Origin: Fibrobacteraceae bacterium
GTDB lineage: Bacteria > Fibrobacterota > Fibrobacteria > Fibrobacterales > Fibrobacteraceae
Direction of reading: 5' to 3'
NCBI GenBank assembly: GCA_021443045.1
Contig: JABUUT010000050.1
Coordinates: forward strand, 1-5,287
Length of the DNA: 5,287 nucleotides
Of the stretch, positions 1 to 5,287 are shown piece after piece (the first letter of the stretch is position 1; every line of letters begins with the position of its first letter). The position numbers and the translations under genes are program-made. Under the pieces are notes generated by a model. That model saw nothing but the letters and a program-made list of their open reading frames with translations, did not search any database and was not told the DNA's origin.

Positions 1-1224
1 CATTTTGGCTTCAAAGTCTTCGTAGCCACGGTCCAAGTGGTAAATGCGGCTAATGTCGCATTCTCCTTCGGAAATGAGGGCGGCCAAAACCAGGGCTGCA
101 CTGGCCCGAAGGTCGGAACCCATGATGCTAGCCCCTTCGAGAGGGGTGCCGCCCTTGATGGTGGCTGTATTTCCGTTAAGTTGTATGTTTGCTCCTAAAC
201 GTTCCAGTTCTGGAATGTGCTTAAAGCGGTCGTTGTAGACGGTGTCTTGGATAAGGCTGTTGCCTTTGACTGCCAGGAGGGTTGCCATTAAGGGGGCCTG
301 CAGGTCAGTGGGGAACCCTGGGAAGGGAAGGGTAGAAATGCTTACGGGTTTTAGCTCCACGTTGCGGGCGTCCACATCTACCCAGGTATCTCCAATTTCA
401 ACTTTACAGCCCATTTCCTTAAATACATCGGTTACGGCGGCAATATGTACGGGGTTCATTTGGGTAACCCGAACGTGCCCGTGGGTAATGGCGGCTCCGC
501 AAAGGAATGTGCCGGCTTCAATGCGGTCTGGAATGGTTTCTATTTTGCCGGGGTTTAGTTTTTCTACTCCGTGTACAATAAGGGTTCTTGTGCCGCGGCC
601 TTCAATTTTGGCTCCCATACTTATGAGAAAATCCACAAGGTTGTCTATTTCTGGTTCCAAGGCTGCATTTTGAAGAACGCTATCGCCTTTGGCCAAGGTG
701 GCTGCCATAAGCACATTTACGGTGGCTCCTACACTGGAAATAGGAAAATTGAATGTGCCTCCAGGAAGCCTTCCGTCGCAGGTGGCTTCCACATAACCGT
801 GGGTCACATTGATTTTTGCTCCAAGAGCTTCTAAACCTTTCAGATGAAGGTCAATGGGGCGTGGGCCCCAGGCACAGCCTCCAGGGAGCGAAACGCGGCA
901 GCGTCCAAAGCGTGCTACCAAAGGCCCCAGCACATAGAAACTGGCACGCATGGTTTTTACCAATTCGTAGGGGGCTTCCAAATGGTCGGCACCACGAGTG
1001 TCTATACGCAGGGTGTGGGTTTCTCCACCTATGCGGCACCCAATAACCCGAAGCACGTCGCTCATGGTTTTCATGTCTTTAAGGTGGGGTACATTGGTCA
1101 CTTCAGAAATGCCGTCGGCCAAAAGTGCTGCTGCCATCAAGGCCAAAACCGCATTCTTGGCACCAGAAATTTCAACTTCGCCTTCGAGGGGCTGCTTTAC
1201 TTGAGGAACTATAAAATGATACAT
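1..1224 (-). CDS. murA: UDP-N-acetylglucosamine 1-carboxyvinyltransferase MurA (C-terminus cut by window edge)
   Basis: This cytoplasmic enzyme transfers enolpyruvate from phosphoenolpyruvate to UDP-N-acetylglucosamine, the first committed step of peptidoglycan synthesis, and is the target of fosfomycin. 408 codons are visible without an in-frame stop. The frame opens with MYHFIVPQ and the substrate-binding SGAKN motif (K23, N24). The catalytic loop LPGGCAWGPRP carries the active-site cysteine at C117, equivalent to E. coli C115. The general-base aspartate is in FPTDLQ (D307, E. coli D305), and the late arginine is in YHLDRGYEDFEAK (R399, E. coli R397). By alignment from memory with the 419-residue E. 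coli enzyme, only about 10-20 residues lie beyond the edge. The ATG at 1222-1224 sits 9 nt after a GAAGGA site. The start is 5 bases after the stop of the upstream GYF_2-RDD gene, so the two are likely co-transcribed and coupled. The cysteine form predicts fosfomycin sensitivity at the target level (inference). Confidence 0.96.
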   Translation of the reverse strand, partial: MYHFIVPQVKQPLEGEVEISGAKNAVLALMAAALLADGISEVTNVPHLKDMKTMSDVLRVIGCRIGGETHTLRIDTRGADHLEAPYELVKTMRASFYVLGPLVARFGRCRVSLPGGCAWGPRPIDLHLKGLEALGAKINVTHGYVEATCDGRLPGGTFNFPISSVGATVNVLMAATLAKGDSVLQNAALEPEIDNLVDFLISMGAKIEGRGTRTLIVHGVEKLNPGKIETIPDRIEAGTFLCGAAITHGHVRVTQMNPVHIAAVTDVFKEMGCKVEIGDTWVDVDARNVELKPVSISTLPFPGFPTDLQAPLMATLLAVKGNSLIQDTVYNDRFKHIPELERLGANIQLNGNTATIKGGTPLEGASIMGSDLRASAALVLAALISEGECDISRIYHLDRGYEDFEAKM

Positions 1225-1229
1225 TGGAG

Positions 1230-2000
1230 TCAATCCTTCATTACTTTTACCACCACTGTTTTAGCCACAAAGTCGTGGAGGGCTCTGTGCTTGGGGTCTA
1301 TAATGGCAATCACATACCCAAGGCCGTAGAGCATAAGGGTAAAACTGGTGAGTATGGAACAGAGGTATCGAAAAACGGAGTGGCTCCAGCTTAAGCGTGT
1401 GCCAACGGCGGTTTCCACCTTGATGTGGAACATTTTTTTTCCTGGGGTGGCTCCCATGGTGGCGTGAAAAACGATAAAATACAGCGCCTGAAACGCACTC
1501 CAAACCGATATAAATACGGTCATTCCGGGAATCAAAAGAATTTTATCGAGGGCTTCAGATGCATTTTGGGCTTCGTTCTGGTAAAATTCGATAACACTCT
1601 GCATTTGGGTGCTGTCAATAAAACCGACCAACACCATGATGTACAATAGGGCAAAACCGATTATGTATAAAATAATATTGTCTACGGTAAAGGCCAAGGC
1701 TCTAATCCAAAAGTTGGCAAAGGGCCTATTCTGTTTTTTGTCCTTGAGAATGGCATCGATGGTGCGTTGTAAAAGTTCTTCCTTGGCGGCCTCGTCCAGT
1801 TCCTTGGGCTGTGCTTCCGGGGTATCCTTGGATTCTGAAAAATCTTTCCATGCCTTCCACTGGGGTTCACCTTGGTGCCAAACAAGGGTGCTTTCTTTTA
1901 TTTTACCATCCTTTACAAAATTTCTAATTTCGTCGATATAATATGGGCCCTGCCTGCGGTCGCCTTCTGTAATTGTTTCGTCTATATAAAACCATTTCAT
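1230..2000 (-). CDS. GYF_2 domain plus RDD-family integral membrane protein
   Basis: A 256-residue protein of unknown specific function. Residues 1-53 resemble a GYF_2 domain, a small bacterial fold thought to bind peptides: W3, GP at 18-19, and the TLVWHQGEPQW stretch with W41 and W48. A charged linker (about 55-93) follows. Next comes an RDD domain: WIRALAFTVDNI gives the defining Arg and Asp (R100, D106), TPGKKMFHIKV lies at 185-195, and a conserved DPKHRALHDFVAKT stretch at 235-248. Three hydrophobic segments are visible at about 103-127, 155-178 and 213-234. There is no signal peptide, so the GYF_2 domain is expected in the cytoplasm. RDD proteins are variously linked to transport, but no substrate can be assigned. 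The ATG at 2000 is chosen because the GYF_2 domain begins directly there; a weak AGGG lies a few bases upstream. It precedes murA by 5 bases, probably as one operon. A role near cell-wall synthesis is only a guess from position. Confidence 0.9.
   Translation of the reverse strand: MKWFYIDETITEGDRRQGPYYIDEIRNFVKDGKIKESTLVWHQGEPQWKAWKDFSESKDTPEAQPKELDEAAKEELLQRTIDAILKDKKQNRPFANFWIRALAFTVDNIILYIIGFALLYIMVLVGFIDSTQMQSVIEFYQNEAQNASEALDKILLIPGMTVFISVWSAFQALYFIVFHATMGATPGKKMFHIKVETAVGTRLSWSHSVFRYLCSILTSFTLMLYGLGYVIAIIDPKHRALHDFVAKTVVVKVMKD
1234..1239 (-). promoter_or_regulatory. Shine-Dalgarno site of murA, inside the upstream gene
   Basis: Read on the minus strand this is GAAGGA, 9 nt before the murA ATG. 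It lies within the last codons of the GYF_2-RDD gene, whose TGA stop is at 1230-1232. Ribosomes finishing that gene terminate almost on top of the murA start, the usual geometry of translational coupling. It supports 1224 as the murA start. Confidence 0.7.
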
Positions 2001-2007
2001 AACACCC

Positions 2008-2013
2008 TATAAT
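2008..2013 (+). promoter_or_regulatory. candidate -10 element for rapA
   Basis: A perfect TATAAT hexamer lies 62 bases before the rapA ATG, in the divergent intergenic region. It would give a leader of roughly 55 nt. No convincing -35 box lies 16-18 bases upstream; that stretch is AT-rich (TATAAA-like) and overlaps the start of the GYF_2-RDD gene. The call therefore rests on the hexamer and its location alone. Confidence 0.4.
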
Positions 2014-2027
2014 TTAGAAAGTTTTTT

Positions 2028-2039
2028 AGAGGTGCCTCT
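2028..2039. promoter_or_regulatory. small dyad in the divergent intergenic region
   Basis: AGAGG-TG-CCTCT is an inverted repeat with 5-bp arms and a 2-base centre, lying between the two divergent genes. The centre is too short for a stable RNA hairpin loop, so if functional it would more likely be a protein-binding site. It would sit about 15-25 bases downstream of the candidate TATAAT. No regulator can be named, and a 5-bp dyad can occur by chance. Confidence 0.25.
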
Positions 2040-2067
2040 TAATTTTGTTCCTCAAAAAAACTAAATT

Positions 2068-2071
2068 GGAG
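2068..2071 (+). promoter_or_regulatory. ribosome binding site of rapA
   Basis: GGAG within TTGGAGCTCT, with only 4 bases between it and the ATG at 2076. The spacing is short but usable. It favours this ATG, which also matches the expected N-terminus of the RapA family (a short lead into LGERFIS). Confidence 0.6.
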
Positions 2072-2075
2072 CTCT

Positions 2076-5006
2076 ATGAGAATATTTAAGCTTGGTGAGC
2101 GTTTTATTAGCAAGTCTGAACCTGAACTTGGACTTGGAGTAGTTTCTGAAGTTTCGGGTAGAACGGTTAAGTTTACTTTTCCCTCTGTTTCCCAAACACG
2201 AATGTACCGCAGCGACAACGCTCCTGTGGACCGCTATATTCTTGGCCCTGGTGAAACGGCCAAAAGTGAAAAGGGCGTGTCCTTTGTTGTGGAGTCTACC
2301 AAGGAAGTGGACGGCATTATTGTGTATGTGGGCCGCGGTGGCCGAGAAATTAAAGAAAGCGATTTGTATTCCAAAGTGGCTGCTCGACCTCAAGATCTGT
2401 TCAATGCGCTTATGGCGGACAAATGTTCTTCCAGCATGCAGTTCCGCCGCCGCGAACGTTCCATGCAATTGTCTTCCAAGTGGCAGTCTTCCTTTGTGCG
2501 TGGCATGATTGGCCCCCGAGTGAGCCAGATTCCACACCAGTACTATCTGTGCTCCAGAGCCTGTGGCAACAGCAAGCTTCCCCGCCTAATGTTGAGCGAT
2601 GAAGTGGGTCTGGGTAAAACCATTGAAGCGGGCATGATTTGGCATGCGTTGCGTTCTCGTGGGCGCGTTGTCCGTTCTCTGATTCTGGTTCCCGAAACCT
2701 TGAAGCACCAGTGGATGATTGAAATGAAACGGCGTTTTAATCAGTTGTTTACCTTGGTGGATGAAGGCTATCTCCGAGGGCTTTTTGTGGGGTTAGAAAA
2801 GGGTGAGGATAAGCCCAACCCCTTTATGCAGAGCAACGATATTATTTGCTCCATTGATTTTTTAATGTCGCAGCCGGCTTTGATAGAAGACTTGATGAAG
2901 GTAAACTGGGATTTGCTCATTATTGACGAAGCCCACCATTTGGTTTGCGAAGATGGCTTTACCAGCCACGAGTACATGTTGGCCAATGCTGTGGTGCAAC
3001 ATTCCAAGGGGGTTCTTCTTTTGACGGGTACTCCGCTGCAACTGCACCCCGAATCCCAGTTCAACCGTTTAAAGATGTTGGACCCCGCCCGCTTTGCCGA
3101 CTACAACAGTTTTATTAACGACCAGGAAGAATACCGCAAGTTGGTGAACGACCTGAGCAAGTTGCCTACCGACCCAAGTCACCAGATGAGCTGGGATGAC
3201 TTGTATGAATCGGTGCCTAAGAATTCCAAAATTCGCCCGTGGTTGGAGCAGGAAAATTCCAAGAGCATGACGGCGGGAGAGTGGATGCGCCGCATTGTGG
3301 ATGGCATTGGCACTGGTTCTGTGGTGTTCCGCAACACCCGCAAGGGCGTGGGCGGGTTTCCTAAGCGTGTGCTGGATGAAATTCCTTTGGAACCAAACCC
3401 TCAGTATCGTGAAATGGTGGAGATGGCTGCGGAACGGGACCTTGATGCTTCTACCGATATTCAGGAAAATGGTTTGCTCTGCACTAAGTTTGCAGATGCT
3501 TGGCCCCTAGACGAAAGGTTTGTTTGGTTAAAAGGCTTTTTGAAGGAACACCAGAAAGACAAGGTTCTTTTGATTTGTGAATCTATTGACGTGGTGTTGG
3601 CTTTGGAAACCTTGCTTACCGATTACCTTGGTGAAGGCGCCTTTTCCATGTTCCATGAAGAAATGTCCATCATGGCCAGAGACAAGGCTGCCGCCAACTT
3701 TAGTAAGCCCAATGGTGCCAATTTGCTCATTGCTTCTGAAATTGGTTCGGAAGGCCGCAATTTCCAGTTCTCCCACCATCTGGTACTTTTTGATCTTCCT
3801 CTTGATGCTGCCTTGGTTGAACAGCGCATTGGTCGTTTGGATCGCATTGGACAAACTAAGGATATAGTGGTGCATGTGCCTTATGTAAAGGGTTCCGGCC
3901 AGGAGGTGATGTTCCGCTGGTACAACGAAGGCTTAAATGCTTTTGGAGCTCCTCTAATGAGTGGAGGTGAACTATTCCTGAAGTACACCGATAGCCTTAT
4001 TGAAGCTTTGGCGGACCCTAGAGGTTGTTTAAAAATCTTTGGGGAAAAGGTTATTCCCCAAGTAAAAAAAGATTGCGAACAAATGCGCAAGAATATTGAG
4101 AAGGGGCGAGACCGTCTATTGGAATTTAACTCCCGTGACCCAGAACGGGCCAAGGAAATTACCGATGAAATTGCCCGCATTGATGGCGAACCGGAGCTTA
4201 AAAACTTGCTGTTTGAATCCTTGAAGGAGCAGGGTCTGGATATTGAAACCAGCATTATTCCCGATTGCCATGTGGTAACCATGGGCCCTCAAGTGGAGGC
4301 TGGTTCCATTCCTGGCATGCCTTCTCGTGGCATGGTGGCGGCACAGAGCGAAGATGAAGAACAGGGAACGGAAAGTGTTTCGCTGACGGTAACCTTCAAT
4401 CGCGATGTGGCTATGATTCACGATGAAGTGGATTTTGTAAGTTTGGAACATCCGTTGGCCCAGGGGGTTATAGACCATGAAACCAGCCTGGATCGCGGTG
4501 CCATTGCCTGCTGCATTTGGGAAAATTCCGGAAAGCGGGGGCTCATGATGCAGTACAATTTTTCTGTGGAAATTCCTGTGGCCGAAGATTGGGGCTTGTC
4601 GGATATTGCTGGCCCACGCTATGTAAGTGTGTTGGTTAATGCCAAGGGTGAGGATGAAACAGCCTGTATGGAACTTTTAGAAAAGTCTACCTTCAAGGAT
4701 GTTAGTGTTCCCCAGGGAAACGCAGCTGTAGATATGACTCTGCGTTACTTTGCAAAGGATGGGCTTGCCGCGGCACGCCGTATTGCCTCTGTATTTTCCA
4801 AGGATTACGGCGAGCAGGCTGCCACCTTGGTGGAAGCCCGCAGCGAGAGCGAATACCAGCGCATGAACCACCTGCTCACGATGCGCGGCAAGGCCGGCAG
4901 CAGCGCCGAACTCCAGCAGTTGCGCAAAAATGTGCAGGAGCGAAAGAAGCTGGTGGCTACCCCGCAACTCCGCCTGGATGCTATCCGCCTGTTAGTTTGT
5001 AGATAA
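2076..5006 (+). CDS. rapA: RNA polymerase-associated Swi2/Snf2 ATPase RapA (HepA)
   Basis: The 976-residue product is close to the 968 of E. coli RapA and is collinear with it from end to end. RapA binds core RNA polymerase and uses ATP hydrolysis to remobilise stalled or post-termination complexes so polymerase can be reused. The N-terminus (LGERFIS, then ELGLGVVSEV) matches the family's Tudor-like region, about residues 1-100. The first RecA-like lobe has IPHQ at 152-155, Walker A DEVGLGKT (175-182, K181), motif Ia LVPETLKHQW (204-213), the DEAHH box (284-288) and LLLTGTP (314-320). FRNTRKGVGGFPKR (418-431) is a family signature. The second lobe has SEIGSEGRNFQF (554-565) and motif VI EQRIGRLDRIGQ (582-593). 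A charged helical stretch follows (about 660-720). The end, LRLDAIRLLV, matches the conserved RapA C-terminus. The gene is alone on its strand, divergent from the GYF_2-RDD/murA unit. No key residue is missing. A generic Snf2 helicase is the alternative, but collinearity over the whole length argues for RapA. Confidence 0.95.
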   Translation: MRIFKLGERFISKSEPELGLGVVSEVSGRTVKFTFPSVSQTRMYRSDNAPVDRYILGPGETAKSEKGVSFVVESTKEVDGIIVYVGRGGREIKESDLYSKVAARPQDLFNALMADKCSSSMQFRRRERSMQLSSKWQSSFVRGMIGPRVSQIPHQYYLCSRACGNSKLPRLMLSDEVGLGKTIEAGMIWHALRSRGRVVRSLILVPETLKHQWMIEMKRRFNQLFTLVDEGYLRGLFVGLEKGEDKPNPFMQSNDIICSIDFLMSQPALIEDLMKVNWDLLIIDEAHHLVCEDGFTSHEYMLANAVVQHSKGVLLLTGTPLQLHPESQFNRLKMLDPARFADYNSFINDQEEYRKLVNDLSKLPTDPSHQMSWDDLYESVPKNSKIRPWLEQENSKSMTAGEWMRRIVDGIGTGSVVFRNTRKGVGGFPKRVLDEIPLEPNPQYREMVEMAAERDLDASTDIQENGLLCTKFADAWPLDERFVWLKGFLKEHQKDKVLLICESIDVVLALETLLTDYLGEGAFSMFHEEMSIMARDKAAANFSKPNGANLLIASEIGSEGRNFQFSHHLVLFDLPLDAALVEQRIGRLDRIGQTKDIVVHVPYVKGSGQEVMFRWYNEGLNAFGAPLMSGGELFLKYTDSLIEALADPRGCLKIFGEKVIPQVKKDCEQMRKNIEKGRDRLLEFNSRDPERAKEITDEIARIDGEPELKNLLFESLKEQGLDIETSIIPDCHVVTMGPQVEAGSIPGMPSRGMVAAQSEDEEQGTESVSLTVTFNRDVAMIHDEVDFVSLEHPLAQGVIDHETSLDRGAIACCIWENSGKRGLMMQYNFSVEIPVAEDWGLSDIAGPRYVSVLVNAKGEDETACMELLEKSTFKDVSVPQGNAAVDMTLRYFAKDGLAAARRIASVFSKDYGEQAATLVEARSESEYQRMNHLLTMRGKAGSSAELQQLRKNVQERKKLVATPQLRLDAIRLLVCR

Positions 5007-5063
5007 TTCTGTAGCTTATCACAAAAATAGGGCACTAGTAAAACCCTGTGGCAAAAAGGTGGC

Positions 5064-5084
5064 TGGTAATCGGTGATTAGCAAT
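5064..5084. repeat. degenerate heptamer repeat tract A
   Basis: Three consecutive 7-base units, TGGTAAT, CGGTGAT and TAGCAAT, share the pattern YRGYRAT. The same stretch contains a short inverted repeat, TAATC-GGT-GATTA (5067-5079). It resembles the drifting heptamer repeats seen between genes in several bacterial genomes. With only three degenerate units, chance is possible. Confidence 0.4.
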
Positions 5085-5091
5085 AAGTTTC

Positions 5092-5107
5092 GCGGGCACC
5101 AGCCCGC
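5092..5107. repeat. GC-rich hairpin, 6-bp stem
   Basis: GCGGGC-ACCA-GCCCGC is a perfect 6-bp inverted repeat with a 4-base loop, 86 bases after the rapA stop. No T-run follows it on either strand, so it is not a standard intrinsic terminator. It could stabilise the rapA transcript end, or be part of a dispersed intergenic palindrome. Confidence 0.55.
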
Positions 5108-5153
5108 CACTATAAAGAAAAACCAAATACCTGATGAAATTAAAAAAATGTAA

Positions 5154-5188
5154 TCCGTTGTCAGTTATCGGTTTTCAGTTTTCAGTGG
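5154..5188. repeat. degenerate heptamer repeat tract B
   Basis: Five consecutive 7-base units are in phase: TCCGTTG, TCAGTTA, TCGGTTT, TCAGTTT and TCAGTGG, with consensus near TCAGTTT. Each unit differs from the consensus at 0 to 2 positions. This is the clearest tandem repeat in the window and resembles known TCAGTTA-type heptameric repeats between genes in other bacteria. Confidence 0.6.
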
Positions 5189-5221
5189 TTGGTACTTGTG
5201 TGGATATTCTGTGGTTCCTTC

Positions 5222-5248
5222 ACGGCGAATGCCGTTCAGGATGACAAG
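5222..5248. repeat. small hairpin plus CAGGATGAC motif
   Basis: ACGGC-GAAT-GCCGT (5222-5235) is a 5-bp inverted repeat, followed at once by TCAGGATGACA. From memory, intergenic elements of the form CTTC-hairpin-CAGGATGAC are dispersed in many genomes, including Fibrobacter-like and Bacteroidota ones. I read this as one copy, but I cannot count copies from a single window. Confidence 0.45.
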
Positions 5249-5287
5249 TCCGAAGTAAAACCGATATGGAATAAAACATGGATTGAG

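Larger units (their letters stand above)
5007..5287. other. repeat-rich non-coding region after rapA
   Basis: The 281 bases to the window edge hold no convincing gene. The one short open frame (ATG at 5134 to TGA at 5242) runs through the repeats and has no ribosome binding site. The stretch is a string of small elements: two degenerate heptamer tracts, a 6-bp GC-rich hairpin and a smaller hairpin leading into CAGGATGAC. No strong intrinsic terminator (GC stem plus T-run) follows rapA on the plus strand. No tRNA or other RNA gene was recognised. Confidence 0.7.

Noticed and set aside
242..673. Plus-strand open frames over the left 1.2 kb
   Set aside because: They lie opposite murA, whose reading frame carries all the family's conserved residues without interruption.
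2061..2537. Long minus-strand open frame opposite the start of rapA
   Set aside because: It is antisense to a clearly conserved protein-coding region and resembles no known family; it is a shadow frame.
5002..5020. GATAA/TTATC inverted repeat over the rapA stop as a terminator
   Set aside because: The stem is only 5 bp and AT-rich with a 9-base loop, and no T-run follows on the plus strand.
5021..5047. AGGG/CCCT pair followed on the minus strand by ATTTTTG, as a minus-strand terminator
   Set aside because: The stem has only 4 pairs with a 12-base loop, too weak to call without knowing of a gene to the right that ends here.
5134..5244. A 36-codon open frame (MKLKKCNPLS...) in the tail
   Set aside because: It reads straight through the heptamer tract and the CAGGATGAC element, has no ribosome binding site, and shows no recognisable protein features.
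1..5287. Possibility of a defence system, mobile element or CRISPR array centred on the Snf2-type ATPase
   Set aside because: The ATPase matches RapA over its full length, not the Snf2 proteins of defence loci. No nuclease, methylase, transposase, integrase or spaced identical repeats are present.

Overview
The window carries three protein-coding genes. They look like ordinary chromosomal genes of a Gram-negative-type bacterium of moderate GC, and the last 281 bases are a repeat-rich non-coding stretch. The host cannot be named from the sequence alone. Shine-Dalgarno-like sites are present before each gene. The MurA active-site loop reads C-A-W-G-P-R-P, which I associate from memory with the Fibrobacterota/Bacteroidota side of the tree. 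The intergenic repeat debris also fits a Fibrobacter-like genome. I hold that placement at modest confidence.

Left part (1-2000, minus strand): a two-gene unit read right to left. The first gene encodes a 256-residue membrane protein with an N-terminal GYF_2-type domain and a C-terminal RDD domain. Five bases after its stop comes murA, which encodes the first committed enzyme of peptidoglycan precursor synthesis. The murA ribosome binding site lies inside the end of the RDD gene, so the two are probably translationally coupled. murA runs off the left edge of the window, with only about a dozen C-terminal residues missing.

Middle (2001-2075): a 75-base divergent intergenic region. It holds a perfect TATAAT hexamer on the plus strand and a small dyad, and it probably contains the start signals for both directions.

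Right part (2076-5006, plus strand): a single 976-residue gene for a full-length RapA (HepA)-type Swi2/Snf2 ATPase, which recycles stalled or post-termination RNA polymerase. All helicase motifs and the family's N- and C-terminal regions are recognisable, and the reading frame is intact. Its last ~180 coding bases are clearly richer in GC than the rest.

The tail (5007-5287) holds no convincing gene. It contains two degenerate heptamer-repeat tracts, a 6-bp GC-rich hairpin and a second small hairpin running into a CAGGATGAC-type motif. I read this as dispersed repeat debris. I found no previously undescribed biological system here. The most notable points are the RapA in a probably non-proteobacterial host, the GYF_2-RDD/murA coupling, and the mosaic of small repeats after rapA.
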